A DNA stretch of 64,000 nt from Pelomonas margarita (GTDB lineage Bacteria > Pseudomonadota > Gammaproteobacteria > Burkholderiales > Burkholderiaceae_C), in the NCBI RefSeq assembly GCF_043555875.1, contig NZ_JBIGHW010000008.1, positions 124,001-188,000 on the forward strand, read 5' to 3'. The position numbers and the translations under genes were made by a program. Below, in pieces: positions 1-8,842 of this stretch. The notes under the pieces are model-generated. The model made no database searches. It worked only from the letters and a program-made list of their open reading frames with translations, and was not told the origin of the DNA. How positions within the stretch are numbered: position 1 is the first letter of the stretch; each line of letters begins with the position of its first letter.

Positions 1-1887
1 CAGCTCGTGGCCCGCCGCGAAGCGCCAGCCCATCTTGAGGTTGGCCGTCCAGTTGGCACGCGAGGTCTCCTGGCCGGTTTCCTCCAGGTCGTAGCTGCCG
101 ATGTAGCGCAGCTTGACGCCGGCGAACCACGGGCCGGACGGCTTCACGGTGGCGGCCAGCGACGCGTTGAAGGGCACTGCGTTGGGCACGCGGTTGCCGC
201 CGTTCTCTGCTGCGACGAAGCACGCGCGCGACCAGGCCATGTCGGCATCCACCAGCAGCCACGGCCAGGGCGCGAAGTCGTTGGACCACTCCAGCCCGCG
301 GCGGCGCGACGCGCCCCGCGCCTCGGTCACGCCGGCGTCGCCGACGAACACCAGCTCCGACGCCAGCCTGGCCTGCCACAGCACGAGGCTGCTGTTCCAG
401 CCGCGCGCCGGCTGCGTGCGCAGGCCCACCTCCTGGCTCTGCGTGCGTGCCAGCAGCGGCAGCAGCGCCTGCGCCTCGCCGTCGTTGGGATTGGTGGCGC
501 TGGTGGCGCCGCGCACGTCGTTGGAGCGCAAGCCCTTGCTCCATTGCGCGTACAGCTCGAGGTTGGCGGAGGCGCGGGCGATCAGGCCCAGCTTGGGGCT
601 CCACAGCGTCTTGCTGGCGCGGCCGCCGTTGGCCATGTTGAACTCGCCTGCCAGCGCCGCGTTGCGCGTCTTCAAGCGGTCCCAGCGCAGGCCGGCGTGG
701 GCGCGCAGCCAGGGCGTCACGCGATACCGTGCCTCGCCGAACAGGCCCAGCAGGTCCTGCTCGACCCGGTCCTCGCGCACGGTGTGCGTGCGCTGGCGGT
801 TCACCGTGTCGTAGAGGCCGAGCTGGCCGATGCGGTCGTGGCGCCATTGCAGGCCCCAGCCCAGTTCCAGGTTGGGGGCCGGCGCCAGCAGCGTGTGCTT
901 GAACTGGCCACCCCACAGCTTGCGGTGGTCGGCCTGCTCGTGCTGGTCGCCGTCGGCGCCGTTGATGAAGCCGGACGGGCCGGAAAACAGGTTCAGGCCG
1001 TAGTCGACGACGTAGCCGCTGGCGCGCCATTCCTGCGCGGCGTCGCTGCGTGCCCATTCGGCGCTGAGGCTGTGGCGGTGGGTCTCGCCGCCGTCGTTGG
1101 CGAGCAGCGTGCCGTAGCGCCCGATCTCGCCGTTGGCTATGGCGCGCTCCGGCACGTGCTCGCTGGCACGCCAACGTGCTCTGTAGCTCAGCAGGCTGAT
1201 CGCCAGGCCGTTGTCCGCGTCACCGCGGGACAGGCGCAGCACGCCGTTGCCGCGGTGCAGGTCTTCGGGCTGGGCCCAGGGGCCGTCGTAGCGGCTGGCT
1301 TCCAGCGCACCCAGCAGCCGCCATTCGCCCGTGGGGCCGACGGCCGTGTCGGCCGCCACCAGGCCGCGGCGGTAGCCATGCTCGCCCAGCGACACCTCGG
1401 TGAACGGCGCATCCAGCCGGCGCTGGTAGGCCACGCGGGCCGAGCCGGTGGTGACGAAGTCGCCGTCCTCGGTGGCGTAGCTGCCCTTGCGGTACTGCAG
1501 GCTGGACACCAGTTCCGGGATCAGGAAGTTCAGGTCCATGTAGCCCTGGCCGTGGGCATGGCTGGCCATGTTGACCGGCATGCCTAGCACGCTGGTCGCG
1601 AAGTCGCTGCCGTGGTCGAGGTTGAAGCCGCGCAGGAAGTACTGGTTGGCCTTGCCGTCGCCGCTGTGCTGCGTGACCAGCATGCCCGGCATGGCCTCCA
1701 GCAGTTCGGCCGGGCGCAGCAGCGGGCGGCGCTCCAGGCGCTCGGCCTTGACCTCGCCTTCGGACGCGCTGTCGGCGGCGCCCAGCCGGGCGCGGCCTTG
1801 CACCTGCACGGTGTCGAGTTGTTCCTGGGCCTGGGCGGTGCTGATCAGCAGCAGCGCGGCCAGTGCGATGGGGTGGGGGGTTCTCAT
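1..1887 (-). CDS. TonB-dependent outer-membrane receptor (3' end outside window)
   Basis: This is an outer-membrane beta-barrel receptor driven by TonB. Reading the minus strand from an ATG at 1887 gives 629 codons with no stop before the window edge, so the C-terminal barrel end is missing. The N-terminus is a signal peptide ending near TAQAQ. A plug domain follows, with the motif YFLRGFNLDHGSDFAT, then barrel strands rich in aromatic and Gly residues. Its ATG overlaps the stop of the CobN-like gene (ATGA), so it is the last visible gene of the B12-riboswitch operon. The ligand cannot be read from sequence; operon context suggests a corrinoid, a cobalt chelate or another metallo-tetrapyrrole. 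It is clearly distinct from the BtuB encoded at the head of the same operon. Family call strong, substrate inferred. Confidence 0.9.
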   Translation of the reverse strand, partial: MRTPHPIALAALLLISTAQAQEQLDTVQVQGRARLGAADSASEGEVKAERLERRPLLRPAELLEAMPGMLVTQHSGDGKANQYFLRGFNLDHGSDFATSVLGMPVNMASHAHGQGYMDLNFLIPELVSSLQYRKGSYATEDGDFVTTGSARVAYQRRLDAPFTEVSLGEHGYRRGLVAADTAVGPTGEWRLLGALEASRYDGPWAQPEDLHRGNGVLRLSRGDADNGLAISLLSYRARWRASEHVPERAIANGEIGRYGTLLANDGGETHRHSLSAEWARSDAAQEWRASGYVVDYGLNLFSGPSGFINGADGDQHEQADHRKLWGGQFKHTLLAPAPNLELGWGLQWRHDRIGQLGLYDTVNRQRTHTVREDRVEQDLLGLFGEARYRVTPWLRAHAGLRWDRLKTRNAALAGEFNMANGGRASKTLWSPKLGLIARASANLELYAQWSKGLRSNDVRGATSATNPNDGEAQALLPLLARTQSQEVGLRTQPARGWNSSLVLWQARLASELVFVGDAGVTEARGASRRRGLEWSNDFAPWPWLLVDADMAWSRACFVAAENGGNRVPNAVPFNASLAATVKPSGPWFAGVKLRYIGSYDLEETGQETSRANWTANLKMGWRFAAGHEL

Positions 1888-4800
1888 GCGGTCGTGGCCG
1901 GGCGGCGGCGGTGCTGCCAGGCGGCGCCCAGGCTCATCAGCAGCGCCATTGCCACCCAGGCGAGCGCCTGCGACAGGCGGTCGGCCAGCGGCGTGGCGGG
2001 CGGTGGGAGAGGTTGCTGGCGCTCCAGCAGCAGGCCGCGCGTGGGCGGCGGCTCGGCGGGGGCGGCGGCTTGTGGGGCGGGCTGCGGTGAGGGGCGCGCC
2101 AGCTCGCGCACCGGCGCCAACGTCTGGTCGGCTGCCCACTGGCGCACGCTGTGCAGTTCCTGATGCAGCGGCGCGTCCTTCGTCAGCGTGCGGTAGGTGG
2201 CGGCGAGCTGCTCGCGGGTGACTTGATCGGGCTTCCAGTAGCCCAGCCGCTCGGCCTGGATCATGCGTTCCAGTGCCTGCGCATAGGCCTGCTTGTTCTG
2301 TTGCAGCCACTGCGGCAGGCCGAGGTTCTGCTTGTCGCGCACGAGGTTGTCGAACAGGCTCTGCCAGTGGTCGGGCCGCACCGTCTCGGGCGCGATGGCC
2401 TGCCAGCCGAAGGTGTACTGCACGGCCTTCAGCACCTGCAGCGTGCCGGCCCAGCCCTCGGCCTGCTGGGCCTTCAGCCAGCCGGGGTGCAGGTAGCGCG
2501 TCTGCATCTCCAGCGCGATGCCGCGGGACGCGCTCTCGGTGTGCGTCTCGCTGGCGTCCTGCAGCTGGCTGACGTGCAGCGACAGGCCCTCCTTGCGGCC
2601 GGCCGCGCGCGCCGCGGCGGACAGGCCGCCGAGGTACTGGAACGGGTCGTCCGAGCTGAGCATGGAGTACAGGTGCGAGCTGCGCGACATCAGCGCGGCG
2701 TCGCTGCGCTTCAGGTGCGCGCCCAGCGCCTGCGCGGCCGCGGCGGGGCGCGACAGCTTCAGCGGCTCGCCGTTCACATAAGGCTGGCTCATGCGCTGCA
2801 GGAACAGCTGGCCCAGCCGCGCGTCGCCGGCCTTCAGGCCGTCGGCCTGCGCGGCCTCGGCGATGCCGGTGCCGTAGTCGCCCGTGGCGTTGCCGAATAC
2901 GCGCGCACGGCCCAGCGCCTGCGCGTCGGCGGCGGGCACGCCTTGCTTGCGCAACTCGGCCGCGACGGCGGCGCTGTGCGTGGCGACGCTGCCGTCGGGC
3001 TCGGCGGTGGCCACCGCAGCGACGGCCTGGTCCAGCAGGGCCATCAACGCAGGGAACTGGTCGCGGTAGGAGCCGGTGATGCTGAGCAGCACGTCCACGC
3101 GTGGCCGCCCGCCCTTCAGCTCGGCGGCGGGCAGCAGCTTCACGCCGGTGGGCCGGCCGCTGTCGTCCCACACCGGCGCCACGCCCAGCGCGACCAAGGC
3201 CTGGGCCTCCATCAGCCCCTGGTGGCGCAGCGTCTCGCCGGCCCACAGGCTGAGCGCGAGGCGGCTCGGCGCGTGGCCTTGCCTCGCCTGTTCGGCATAC
3301 CAGGTCTCGAACAGCGACTTGGCCACCTCGTAGGCCTGCTTGGTCGGCAGCCGGTTCGGGTCCAGCCCGGCGAGGTTGCGGCCGGTGGGCAGGCTGTCGG
3401 GGTTGCGCAGCGGGTCGCCGCCGTAGGCCGCGGGCAGGAAGCGGCCGTCCAGCGCGGCCAGCAGGCCGGGCATCTCGCCCTCGGTGGCGAGGCGCCGCTC
3501 CAGTTCCTGCGCGCGCTCGGCCAGCTTCAGCAGCGCAGGGCTGTCGATGGGCTTGCGCGCGGCGCGGTTGGGCACGTAGCCGTCGGGCTCGGGCGGTCTG
3601 AGGTCGAGCACGCTGGCAGCCTGCGCGTCCCTCAACGCCACCTCCAGCCAGCGCCCGGGCCGCGAGCCGGCCACGCGTTCGTGGTCGATGAGGAAGGCCT
3701 CGTCGATGTCCTCGCCCAGCGCGTCGATGAGCGGCTGGCGCAGCATCTGCAGGATGGTCGTGCGGCGCGCGGCCACATCGGGCACCTGGCCGAACACCGC
3801 CAGCCCTTGAGGCTGCGAGCTTTGCGCCAGACGGTCCAGCCAGGGGTGCAGCAGCTCCAGGAAGCCGGCGAAGTTGGCGGCGATCTGCTCGGCCGTCCAG
3901 CCCAGGTCGCGGTGCAGCTGGTGCTCGACGAACTGCGCCACCATCTGCCGCTCCAGCGCCTGGCGCGTGGGGCCGGCGTCCACCGTCTCCCATTCGTGCA
4001 TCAGCTCGTGCATGTGGGCCATGCGCGCGTTGAAGCCGGCCGGCGCGAAGCTGGGCGTGCGGTGGCTCACCATGAGCGCGCGGCCGCGGCGCTTGGCGGT
4101 GAGGCCCTCGCCGAGGTTGTCGACGATGTAGGGGTAGATGACCGGCACGTCGCCCAGCGGCAGCAGCGCCTCGTCCATCACGTCCAGCGCGCGCAGCTTG
4201 CCGGGCGCCCATTCCTGCGTGCCGTGCGTGCCGAAGTGGATCAGCGCGTCGGCCTGGCGGGCCCACAGGTAGGTGGCCAGGTAGTGGTGCGACAAGGGCG
4301 TCTTGCTCTTGTGCATGAACGGGTCCTGCCCGCGCTTGAGCGTCTCCTCGCGCGGCGGCTGCGGCAGCACGCTCAGGTGGCCGCGCTGCAGCCGCGGGAT
4401 GACGAACACCTTGCGGCCGTGCTGTTCGATGACGTAGCGGCTGCTGCCCGGGGCGCCCCACTGGGCCTGGATGCGCTGGCGCAACTGGGCGGGCAGCGTG
4501 GCGAACCAGGCCTCGTACTCGGCCACCGGCAGCGCGGCGGCCTGGTCGGCGGCCAGCAGCGCGCGCAGGTCGGCACCGGGGTAGTAGGCGGCGATCAGCG
4601 GCTTCAGGTTGCTGATCCACTCCGCCTCGGCCAGTGGCTGCACGTGGTAGCCGGCGCTCAGCAGCCCCTGCGACACGTTCTCCAGGCTGCGCGGCACGTT
4701 CAGGAAGCTGGCGCCGAAATGGTCGCCGCCCGGCGGGTAGTTGTAGACGAAGGCGACGAGCCGCTTGTCGGCCACCGGCTTGCGCTGCAGCGTGATGAGA

Positions 4801-5840
4801 TGGCGGGCCTTGGCCGCAACGGCGTCGGCTTGCCGCGTGATGAGACGCGGCTCGCGGCCGCGTTCGCCGTGGGCCACCACCAGCAGCGGGTCGATGGCAC
4901 CGGCGCCCTCGGGCTGCGCGAAGTAGAAGGGCAGGTCGCTCATGCCGAGGCCCGTCTCGCTGGCCTCCCAGTCGGCGGCCGGGCCGGCGCGGTAAGGCAG
5001 CGTCTGCAGCACCGGCACGCGCCAGCGCTCGAACAGCGGCTGCAGCGCGCCGGCCTGTGGCAGCAGCGCGTGGTTGACGATGATGGCGGCGTGCGGCTTG
5101 CCGCCCGGCTGCTCCATCAGCGGCGCGAGCGCGTCGCCGGCCAGGTGCGACGAGAACACCGCATAGGCGAACAGGCCCTGGCGCTCGAAGCGGCGCAGCC
5201 AGTCGTCCACCCAGCCGGTGGCGCCCTGCACGAAGTGGTAGCGGTGCAGCAGCAGCGCCACGGCCGGGCGGTCGCCCTGGCCGTGCCCCTGCGCCCAGCG
5301 GGCCAGGTCTTGCGCGTTGGCCACGAGGGGTTGCGGTCCGGGCAGCCCGGGGTGGTAGATGCCACGTTGCGGCAGCAGCGTCGGTGCGGCCAGGCTGTCG
5401 GGCGCGGCGCCCTTCAGCAGCGCGAAGGCCGCGCGCGTGTTGGCCACGCCGCCGGCCTGCAGGTAGGCGCGCAGGCTGCGGTCGCCGGCTGCGGGTTCGC
5501 CGGCCGGCACCCAGGTGGCGGGCTTGCCGGCGCGCGTGACGGCGTCGCCGACGAGGCTTTGCAGTTTGGCCTCCACGCTGGCGTGCGGCGCGTCTATCCA
5601 CACCGCGTTCGCGGCCTTCAGCGCGCGTTGCAGCTCGTGGGTCTGGGCGTTGTCCAGCGCCGCGGTGCGCAGCGGGTAGTCCAGCGACTGAACCGTCACG
5701 CCCGCCGCCGCGGCCTCTCGTTCGATCAGCGCGTGGCGGGTCTGCGGCGTGATGTCCAGCGTGATGAACAGCAGGTTGTTCGCAGCCTGTGCGGCCGCTG
5801 CCGCCAGCATCAGGGCGGCGGCCAGGAGCAGGCGCTTCAC
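1884..5840 (-). CDS. CobN-like chelatase large subunit, exported and membrane-anchored
   Basis: 1318 residues, related to the cobaltochelatase / magnesium-chelatase H subunit family. The family hallmark GTHGTQEWAPGK sits at about residues 537-548, followed by a YPYIVDNLGEG stretch and an AKRRGRA segment typical of CobN. Unlike the cytoplasmic CobN of B12 synthesis, it begins with a clear signal peptide (MKRLLLAAALMLAAAAAQA) and ends with one hydrophobic helix at about 1288-1308 followed by RRRP. The chelatase domain should therefore face the periplasm, tethered to the inner membrane. The start is a GTG at 5840 overlapping the DUF2149 stop (GTGA); in-frame sequence upstream of it does not look coding. 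No ChlI/ChlD or CobS/CobT ATPase partners are nearby; an ExbB-like/DUF2149 pair is adjacent instead. The reaction is unknown: metal insertion into or removal from a tetrapyrrole or corrin ring is an inference. Confidence 0.88.
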   Translation of the reverse strand: MKRLLLAAALMLAAAAAQAANNLLFITLDITPQTRHALIEREAAAAGVTVQSLDYPLRTAALDNAQTHELQRALKAANAVWIDAPHASVEAKLQSLVGDAVTRAGKPATWVPAGEPAAGDRSLRAYLQAGGVANTRAAFALLKGAAPDSLAAPTLLPQRGIYHPGLPGPQPLVANAQDLARWAQGHGQGDRPAVALLLHRYHFVQGATGWVDDWLRRFERQGLFAYAVFSSHLAGDALAPLMEQPGGKPHAAIIVNHALLPQAGALQPLFERWRVPVLQTLPYRAGPAADWEASETGLGMSDLPFYFAQPEGAGAIDPLLVVAHGERGREPRLITRQADAVAAKARHLITLQRKPVADKRLVAFVYNYPPGGDHFGASFLNVPRSLENVSQGLLSAGYHVQPLAEAEWISNLKPLIAAYYPGADLRALLAADQAAALPVAEYEAWFATLPAQLRQRIQAQWGAPGSSRYVIEQHGRKVFVIPRLQRGHLSVLPQPPREETLKRGQDPFMHKSKTPLSHHYLATYLWARQADALIHFGTHGTQEWAPGKLRALDVMDEALLPLGDVPVIYPYIVDNLGEGLTAKRRGRALMVSHRTPSFAPAGFNARMAHMHELMHEWETVDAGPTRQALERQMVAQFVEHQLHRDLGWTAEQIAANFAGFLELLHPWLDRLAQSSQPQGLAVFGQVPDVAARRTTILQMLRQPLIDALGEDIDEAFLIDHERVAGSRPGRWLEVALRDAQAASVLDLRPPEPDGYVPNRAARKPIDSPALLKLAERAQELERRLATEGEMPGLLAALDGRFLPAAYGGDPLRNPDSLPTGRNLAGLDPNRLPTKQAYEVAKSLFETWYAEQARQGHAPSRLALSLWAGETLRHQGLMEAQALVALGVAPVWDDSGRPTGVKLLPAAELKGGRPRVDVLLSITGSYRDQFPALMALLDQAVAAVATAEPDGSVATHSAAVAAELRKQGVPAADAQALGRARVFGNATGDYGTGIAEAAQADGLKAGDARLGQLFLQRMSQPYVNGEPLKLSRPAAAAQALGAHLKRSDAALMSRSSHLYSMLSSDDPFQYLGGLSAAARAAGRKEGLSLHVSQLQDASETHTESASRGIALEMQTRYLHPGWLKAQQAEGWAGTLQVLKAVQYTFGWQAIAPETVRPDHWQSLFDNLVRDKQNLGLPQWLQQNKQAYAQALERMIQAERLGYWKPDQVTREQLAATYRTLTKDAPLHQELHSVRQWAADQTLAPVRELARPSPQPAPQAAAPAEPPPTRGLLLERQQPLPPPATPLADRLSQALAWVAMALLMSLGAAWQHRRRPATTA

Positions 5841-6163
5841 GGCTGGCTGGCCCCGGCTTCGGGCACGTAGATGATGTTGCCGTCCTTCAGCTTGTAGGCC
5901 ACGCCGGCGCGCACGCCCTGGCCCTCGCTGCTGCCGCCGTTGCCTTTGAAGCGGACCTCCTGGCCCTTCTCGCGCACGACGATCTCCATGTCGGGCTCGC
6001 CGGGGCGCTTGATGATGGTGACGTTCTCGTCGGCCGCCGCCTGCTGCTGCAGCGCCACGGCGGTCAGCAGCGCCACCACCAGCACGAGGAACACGTCCAC
6101 GAGGTTGACGGCCGACAGCATCGGGTCGTCGTCTTCCTCGGCGAGGATTGACAGGTGTTTCAT
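5837..6163 (-). CDS. DUF2149 family protein (ExbD-like single-pass membrane protein)
   Basis: 108 residues. A short acidic cytoplasmic start (EEDDDPM) is followed by one membrane helix at about 19-40 (VNLVDVFLVLVVALLTAVAL) and a small periplasmic domain ending in NIIYVPEAGASQP. The layout of Asp and hydrophobic residues in the helix is like the N-terminus of ExbD/TolR, so a role as the peptidoglycan-side partner of the neighbouring ExbB-like channel is likely. It sits between that channel gene and the CobN-like gene and overlaps the latter. From general knowledge, DUF2149 genes often neighbour CobN-like genes; the function is not established. The call rests on size, topology and context. Confidence 0.75.
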   Translation of the reverse strand: MKHLSILAEEDDDPMLSAVNLVDVFLVLVVALLTAVALQQQAAADENVTIIKRPGEPDMEIVVREKGQEVRFKGNGGSSEGQGVRAGVAYKLKDGNIIYVPEAGASQP

Positions 6164-6192
6164 GCGCGCGCTCCCTGGCGAGACGGGTTGTT

Positions 6193-6289
6193 CGGGCCGA
6201 GCGCCGGGCCGCTCCCAAGCCGGCCCATCGGGTGATGTGCGTGCCGGTCAATCCGGCATGCATCGCCGTCCCCTCGGGGGACCGGCCAA
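6193..6289. repeat. Interspersed repeat, copy 1 (34-bp core plus two hairpins)
   Basis: A 34-bp core at 6193-6226 occurs identically at 58093-58126. Beyond it both copies carry two hairpins whose sequences differ but whose pairing is kept. Here they are a stem at about 6234-6261 around TCAAT and GTCCCC-TCG-GGGGAC at 6268-6282. This copy fills most of the 151-bp gap between the ExbB-like and DUF2149 genes, inside an otherwise tightly packed operon. It is probably a REP-like element and may affect mRNA stability. Confidence 0.7.
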
Positions 6290-6314
6290 GGTACTCCTTG
6301 GACGAGGGGCGAAC

Positions 6315-6773
6315 TCATACCGCGTCCCGGGTCGCGCGGATCTGCACCAGCTCGGCCATCAGCCAGCGGCGCTTGAAGGAGTACGCCACCAGCCCGATGG
6401 CCGCGGCGGCCAGCGCCAGCACGACGCCGGCGAACGCGCTGCTGAACACCGCCAGCGCCTGCTGGCCCTGGCCGGCGGCCACGCTTTGCAGCGCCGGGCC
6501 CAGCGGCACCATCGTCGCGATGAGGCCCAGCAGCGGGCTCACGCGGCCCAGCAGCCGCAGCGGCTCCAGCTGGTGCAGTACCGCCAGCTCGATCTCTTCG
6601 AACGGCTTGTCGGCGTGCCGGGCCAGCGCGCGGTAGCCGGGCCGGCGGCGCTGCAGGCTCTCCATCAGCGTGGCGCCGGCCACCCACAGCGCGTAGACGA
6701 AGCTGCAGGCCACGAGGATGAGCACGGGCCACAACAGGGCCTGGGCGATCTGGGCGAATCCTTGTTCGAGCAT
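6315..6773 (-). CDS. MotA/TolQ/ExbB-type proton channel protein, short form
   Basis: 152 residues with three hydrophobic segments: about 8-32, and two in the second half (starting at VSPLLGLIATMVPLG and at FSSAFAGVVLALAAAA). These give the TolQ/ExbB signature. It is shorter than typical ExbB (about 220-240 residues), with little cytoplasmic domain. The start ATG at 6773 lies 3 bp after the cbiA stop. Followed by a DUF2149 gene and the exported CobN-like gene, it probably forms an inner-membrane proton-driven stator with DUF2149. The client may be the CobN-like protein or the TonB receptor; no TonB gene is present in this operon. Family call good, client inferred. Confidence 0.85.
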   Translation of the reverse strand: MLEQGFAQIAQALLWPVLILVACSFVYALWVAGATLMESLQRRRPGYRALARHADKPFEEIELAVLHQLEPLRLLGRVSPLLGLIATMVPLGPALQSVAAGQGQQALAVFSSAFAGVVLALAAAAIGLVAYSFKRRWLMAELVQIRATRDAV

Positions 6774-6776
6774 GGG

Positions 6777-8075
6777 TCAGGTCTCGGCGTTCAGGAAGAA
6801 GGCCGCGACGGCCTCGGGGTTGGACGGGAAGTAGTGGTGCACGTAGCTCGCGCGCAGCGAACCCTGCTGGTACAGCGCCTCGGCGGCCTTGCCCCCGTTG
6901 GGGTTTGCGGCCGTGGCGATCGCCGCCAGAGGCGTGGCGAAGGTCGAGTAATGGAAGGTGTGGCCGCGCAGCGGGCCTTCGGGCCAGGCCATGCTTTGCA
7001 TGCCGAGCGCGGCCAGGCGTTTCTGCAGCTTCGCGCTGCCGGGCATCAGGCCGGCCATCGCGTGCGCGGCGCCGTCGCCGTCCACCAGCGTGTCGGCCAG
7101 CGCCAGCATGCCGCCGCACTCGGCCAGCAGGGGCTTCTGCAACGCCAGGTGTTCGCGCAGGCCGGTGAAGAAGCCGGCGTTGGCGCGCAGCGTGGGTGCG
7201 TGCAGCTCGGGGTAGCCGCCGGGCAGCCACAGCGCGTCGCAGCGCGGCAGGGGCTCGCCGGCGATGGGCGAGAACGTGACGACCTCCGCGCCCAGCGCGC
7301 GCAGGCAGTCGAGGTTGGCGGGATAGATGAACGAGAACGCGGCGTCCTGCGCCACGGCAATGCGCTGGCCGGCCAGCAACGCGGGCACGACCGCCTGCGG
7401 CTCGACGTCGAAGCGCACCGGCTCGAACGCGAACCCCTGCGACGCCTCGCCCCAGGCCCGCGCCCAGTCGTCCAGTTGCGCGTCCAGCCCGGGCACCTCC
7501 AGCGCCTGCACCAGGCCGAGGTGGCGCTCGGGCAGGGCCAGGTCTTGCCGGCGCTTCAGCGCGGCCACCAGCGGCAGGTCGGCGGGCAGGCCCTCGGCCA
7601 CCATGCGGCCATGGCCTTCGCTGCCGACGCGGTTGGCCACCACGCCGCACAGCCGGATGCGGTCGCGCCGGAAGTTCTGCAGGCCCAGTGCCAGCGCGGC
7701 GAAGGTCTGCGCCATGCCGCTGGCGTCGATGACGGCCAGCACCGGCAGGCCGAAGGCCTCGGCCAGGTCGGCGCTGCTGGGCGCGCCGTCGAACAGGCCC
7801 ATGACGCCTTCGACGAGGATCAGGTCCGACGTCGCTGCGGCCTCGGCCAGCAGCGCGCGGCAGTGCGCCAGCCCGCCCATGAAGAGGTCCAGCTGGTAGA
7901 CCGGGTGGCCGCTGGCCCGTTCCAGCACCATCGGGTCCAGGTAGTCGGGGCCGGTCTTGAAGACGCGCACGCGCCGGCCGGCATTGCGCGCATGGCGGGC
8001 GATGGCTGCGGTGACGCTGGTCTTGCCCTGGCCGGAGGCCGGGGCGCTGACCATCAGGGCAGGGCAGGTGTTCAT
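6777..8075 (-). CDS. cbiA: Cobyrinate / hydrogenobyrinate a,c-diamide synthase
   Basis: 432 residues. The enzyme makes the a,c-diamide of (hydrogeno)cobyrinate using glutamine and ATP in cobalamin synthesis. The N-terminal dethiobiotin-synthetase-like ATPase has the P-loop SAPASGQGKTS at about 10-20. The C-terminal class I glutamine amidotransferase has its nucleophilic Cys at about 320 (AECGGML) and the late His pair at about 413-414 (YVHHYF). Length is normal for CbiA/CobB. ATG at 8075 overlaps the stop of the upstream ABC ATPase (ATGA). Whether this is the early-cobalt (CbiA) or late-cobalt (CobB) form cannot be told here. It is the only corrin-ring modifying enzyme in the window, which fits salvage of incomplete corrinoids or a scattered pathway. 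Confidence 0.93.
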   Translation of the reverse strand: MNTCPALMVSAPASGQGKTSVTAAIARHARNAGRRVRVFKTGPDYLDPMVLERASGHPVYQLDLFMGGLAHCRALLAEAAATSDLILVEGVMGLFDGAPSSADLAEAFGLPVLAVIDASGMAQTFAALALGLQNFRRDRIRLCGVVANRVGSEGHGRMVAEGLPADLPLVAALKRRQDLALPERHLGLVQALEVPGLDAQLDDWARAWGEASQGFAFEPVRFDVEPQAVVPALLAGQRIAVAQDAAFSFIYPANLDCLRALGAEVVTFSPIAGEPLPRCDALWLPGGYPELHAPTLRANAGFFTGLREHLALQKPLLAECGGMLALADTLVDGDGAAHAMAGLMPGSAKLQKRLAALGMQSMAWPEGPLRGHTFHYSTFATPLAAIATAANPNGGKAAEALYQQGSLRASYVHHYFPSNPEAVAAFFLNAET

Positions 8076-8842
8076 GCGTTCAGCGCGATCCAGCGTTCGT
8101 TGACCTGGAAGATGGACAGCCGGTGCTGGAACACCTGCTGCAGGGCGGCGTGCGTGGCCGTGTCGTGCGGCGCGCCCTGGTGGACGATGCGGCCGGCGTC
8201 CATGACGACGAGATGGTCGGCCTGCAGCGCGATGTTCAGCTCGTGCAGCACCGACACGACGGTGCCGCCGTCGTCGGCGATGCGGCTGCGCACGATCTGT
8301 ATCCAGTCGCTCTGGTGTGGCGGGTCCAGGTGGGCCAGCGGCTCGTCCATCAGCAGCAGCGGCGACTCGACGGCCAGCGCGCGCGCCAGCAGCACGCGCT
8401 GGCGCTCGCCGCCGGACAGCTGCGCCAGCGGCCGCGCGCGCCAGTCCCAGCTCTGCGTCTGGCGCATCGCGCGCTCCACGGCGGCGTGGTCCGCGGCGCT
8501 GGCCGGGGCCAGCCAGGCCTGGTGCGGCAGCCGGCCCAGCAGCACGACGTCCAGCGCCGAGAGGTCGTCGGCGCTGGCCTCGTTCTGGCCCAGCCAGGCG
8601 ACCTGCCGCGCGCGTTCGCGGGCCGGCCACTGGTCCCAGTCGCGGCCCTGCAACGTCAGCGTGCCGTCGAACGGCAGCAGCCCCGACAGCGCGCGCAGCA
8701 TCGTCGACTTGCCGGCGCCGTTGGGGCCGACGACGGCCGTCCACGCCCGCGGCGGCGGTGCGAGTTGCAGCGGTTGCAGGATGGGCGTGCCGCCCAGGCG
8801 CAGTTCGCGCAGGTCCAGCGTCAGCAGCGGTGCGGCGCTCAT
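8072..8842 (-). CDS. btuD: Vitamin B12 ABC transporter ATP-binding protein
   Basis: 256 residues. Cytoplasmic ATPase of the BtuCDF importer. It has Walker A at about 39-47 (GPNGAGKST), the signature LSGGERQRV and Walker B LLLMDEP, with the FecE/BtuD pattern. The start ATG at 8842 overlaps the permease stop (ATGA), and the gene's own stop overlaps cbiA. The surrounding btuF, btuC, cobU and btuB genes and the upstream cobalamin riboswitch make corrinoid the most likely substrate. Iron-siderophore ATPases look alike, but context argues against that. Confidence 0.93.
   Translation of the reverse strand: MSAAPLLTLDLRELRLGGTPILQPLQLAPPPRAWTAVVGPNGAGKSTMLRALSGLLPFDGTLTLQGRDWDQWPARERARQVAWLGQNEASADDLSALDVVLLGRLPHQAWLAPASAADHAAVERAMRQTQSWDWRARPLAQLSGGERQRVLLARALAVESPLLLMDEPLAHLDPPHQSDWIQIVRSRIADDGGTVVSVLHELNIALQADHLVVMDAGRIVHQGAPHDTATHAALQQVFQHRLSIFQVNERWIALNA

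Noticed and set aside
7..1587. Long plus-strand open frame opposite the TonB receptor
   Set aside because: Arg/Ala/Gly/His-rich antisense reading typical of GC-rich DNA; the minus strand carries a clear receptor.
2151..5870. 1239-codon plus-strand open frame
   Set aside because: Antisense shadow of the CobN-like gene, low-complexity composition and no recognisable domain.
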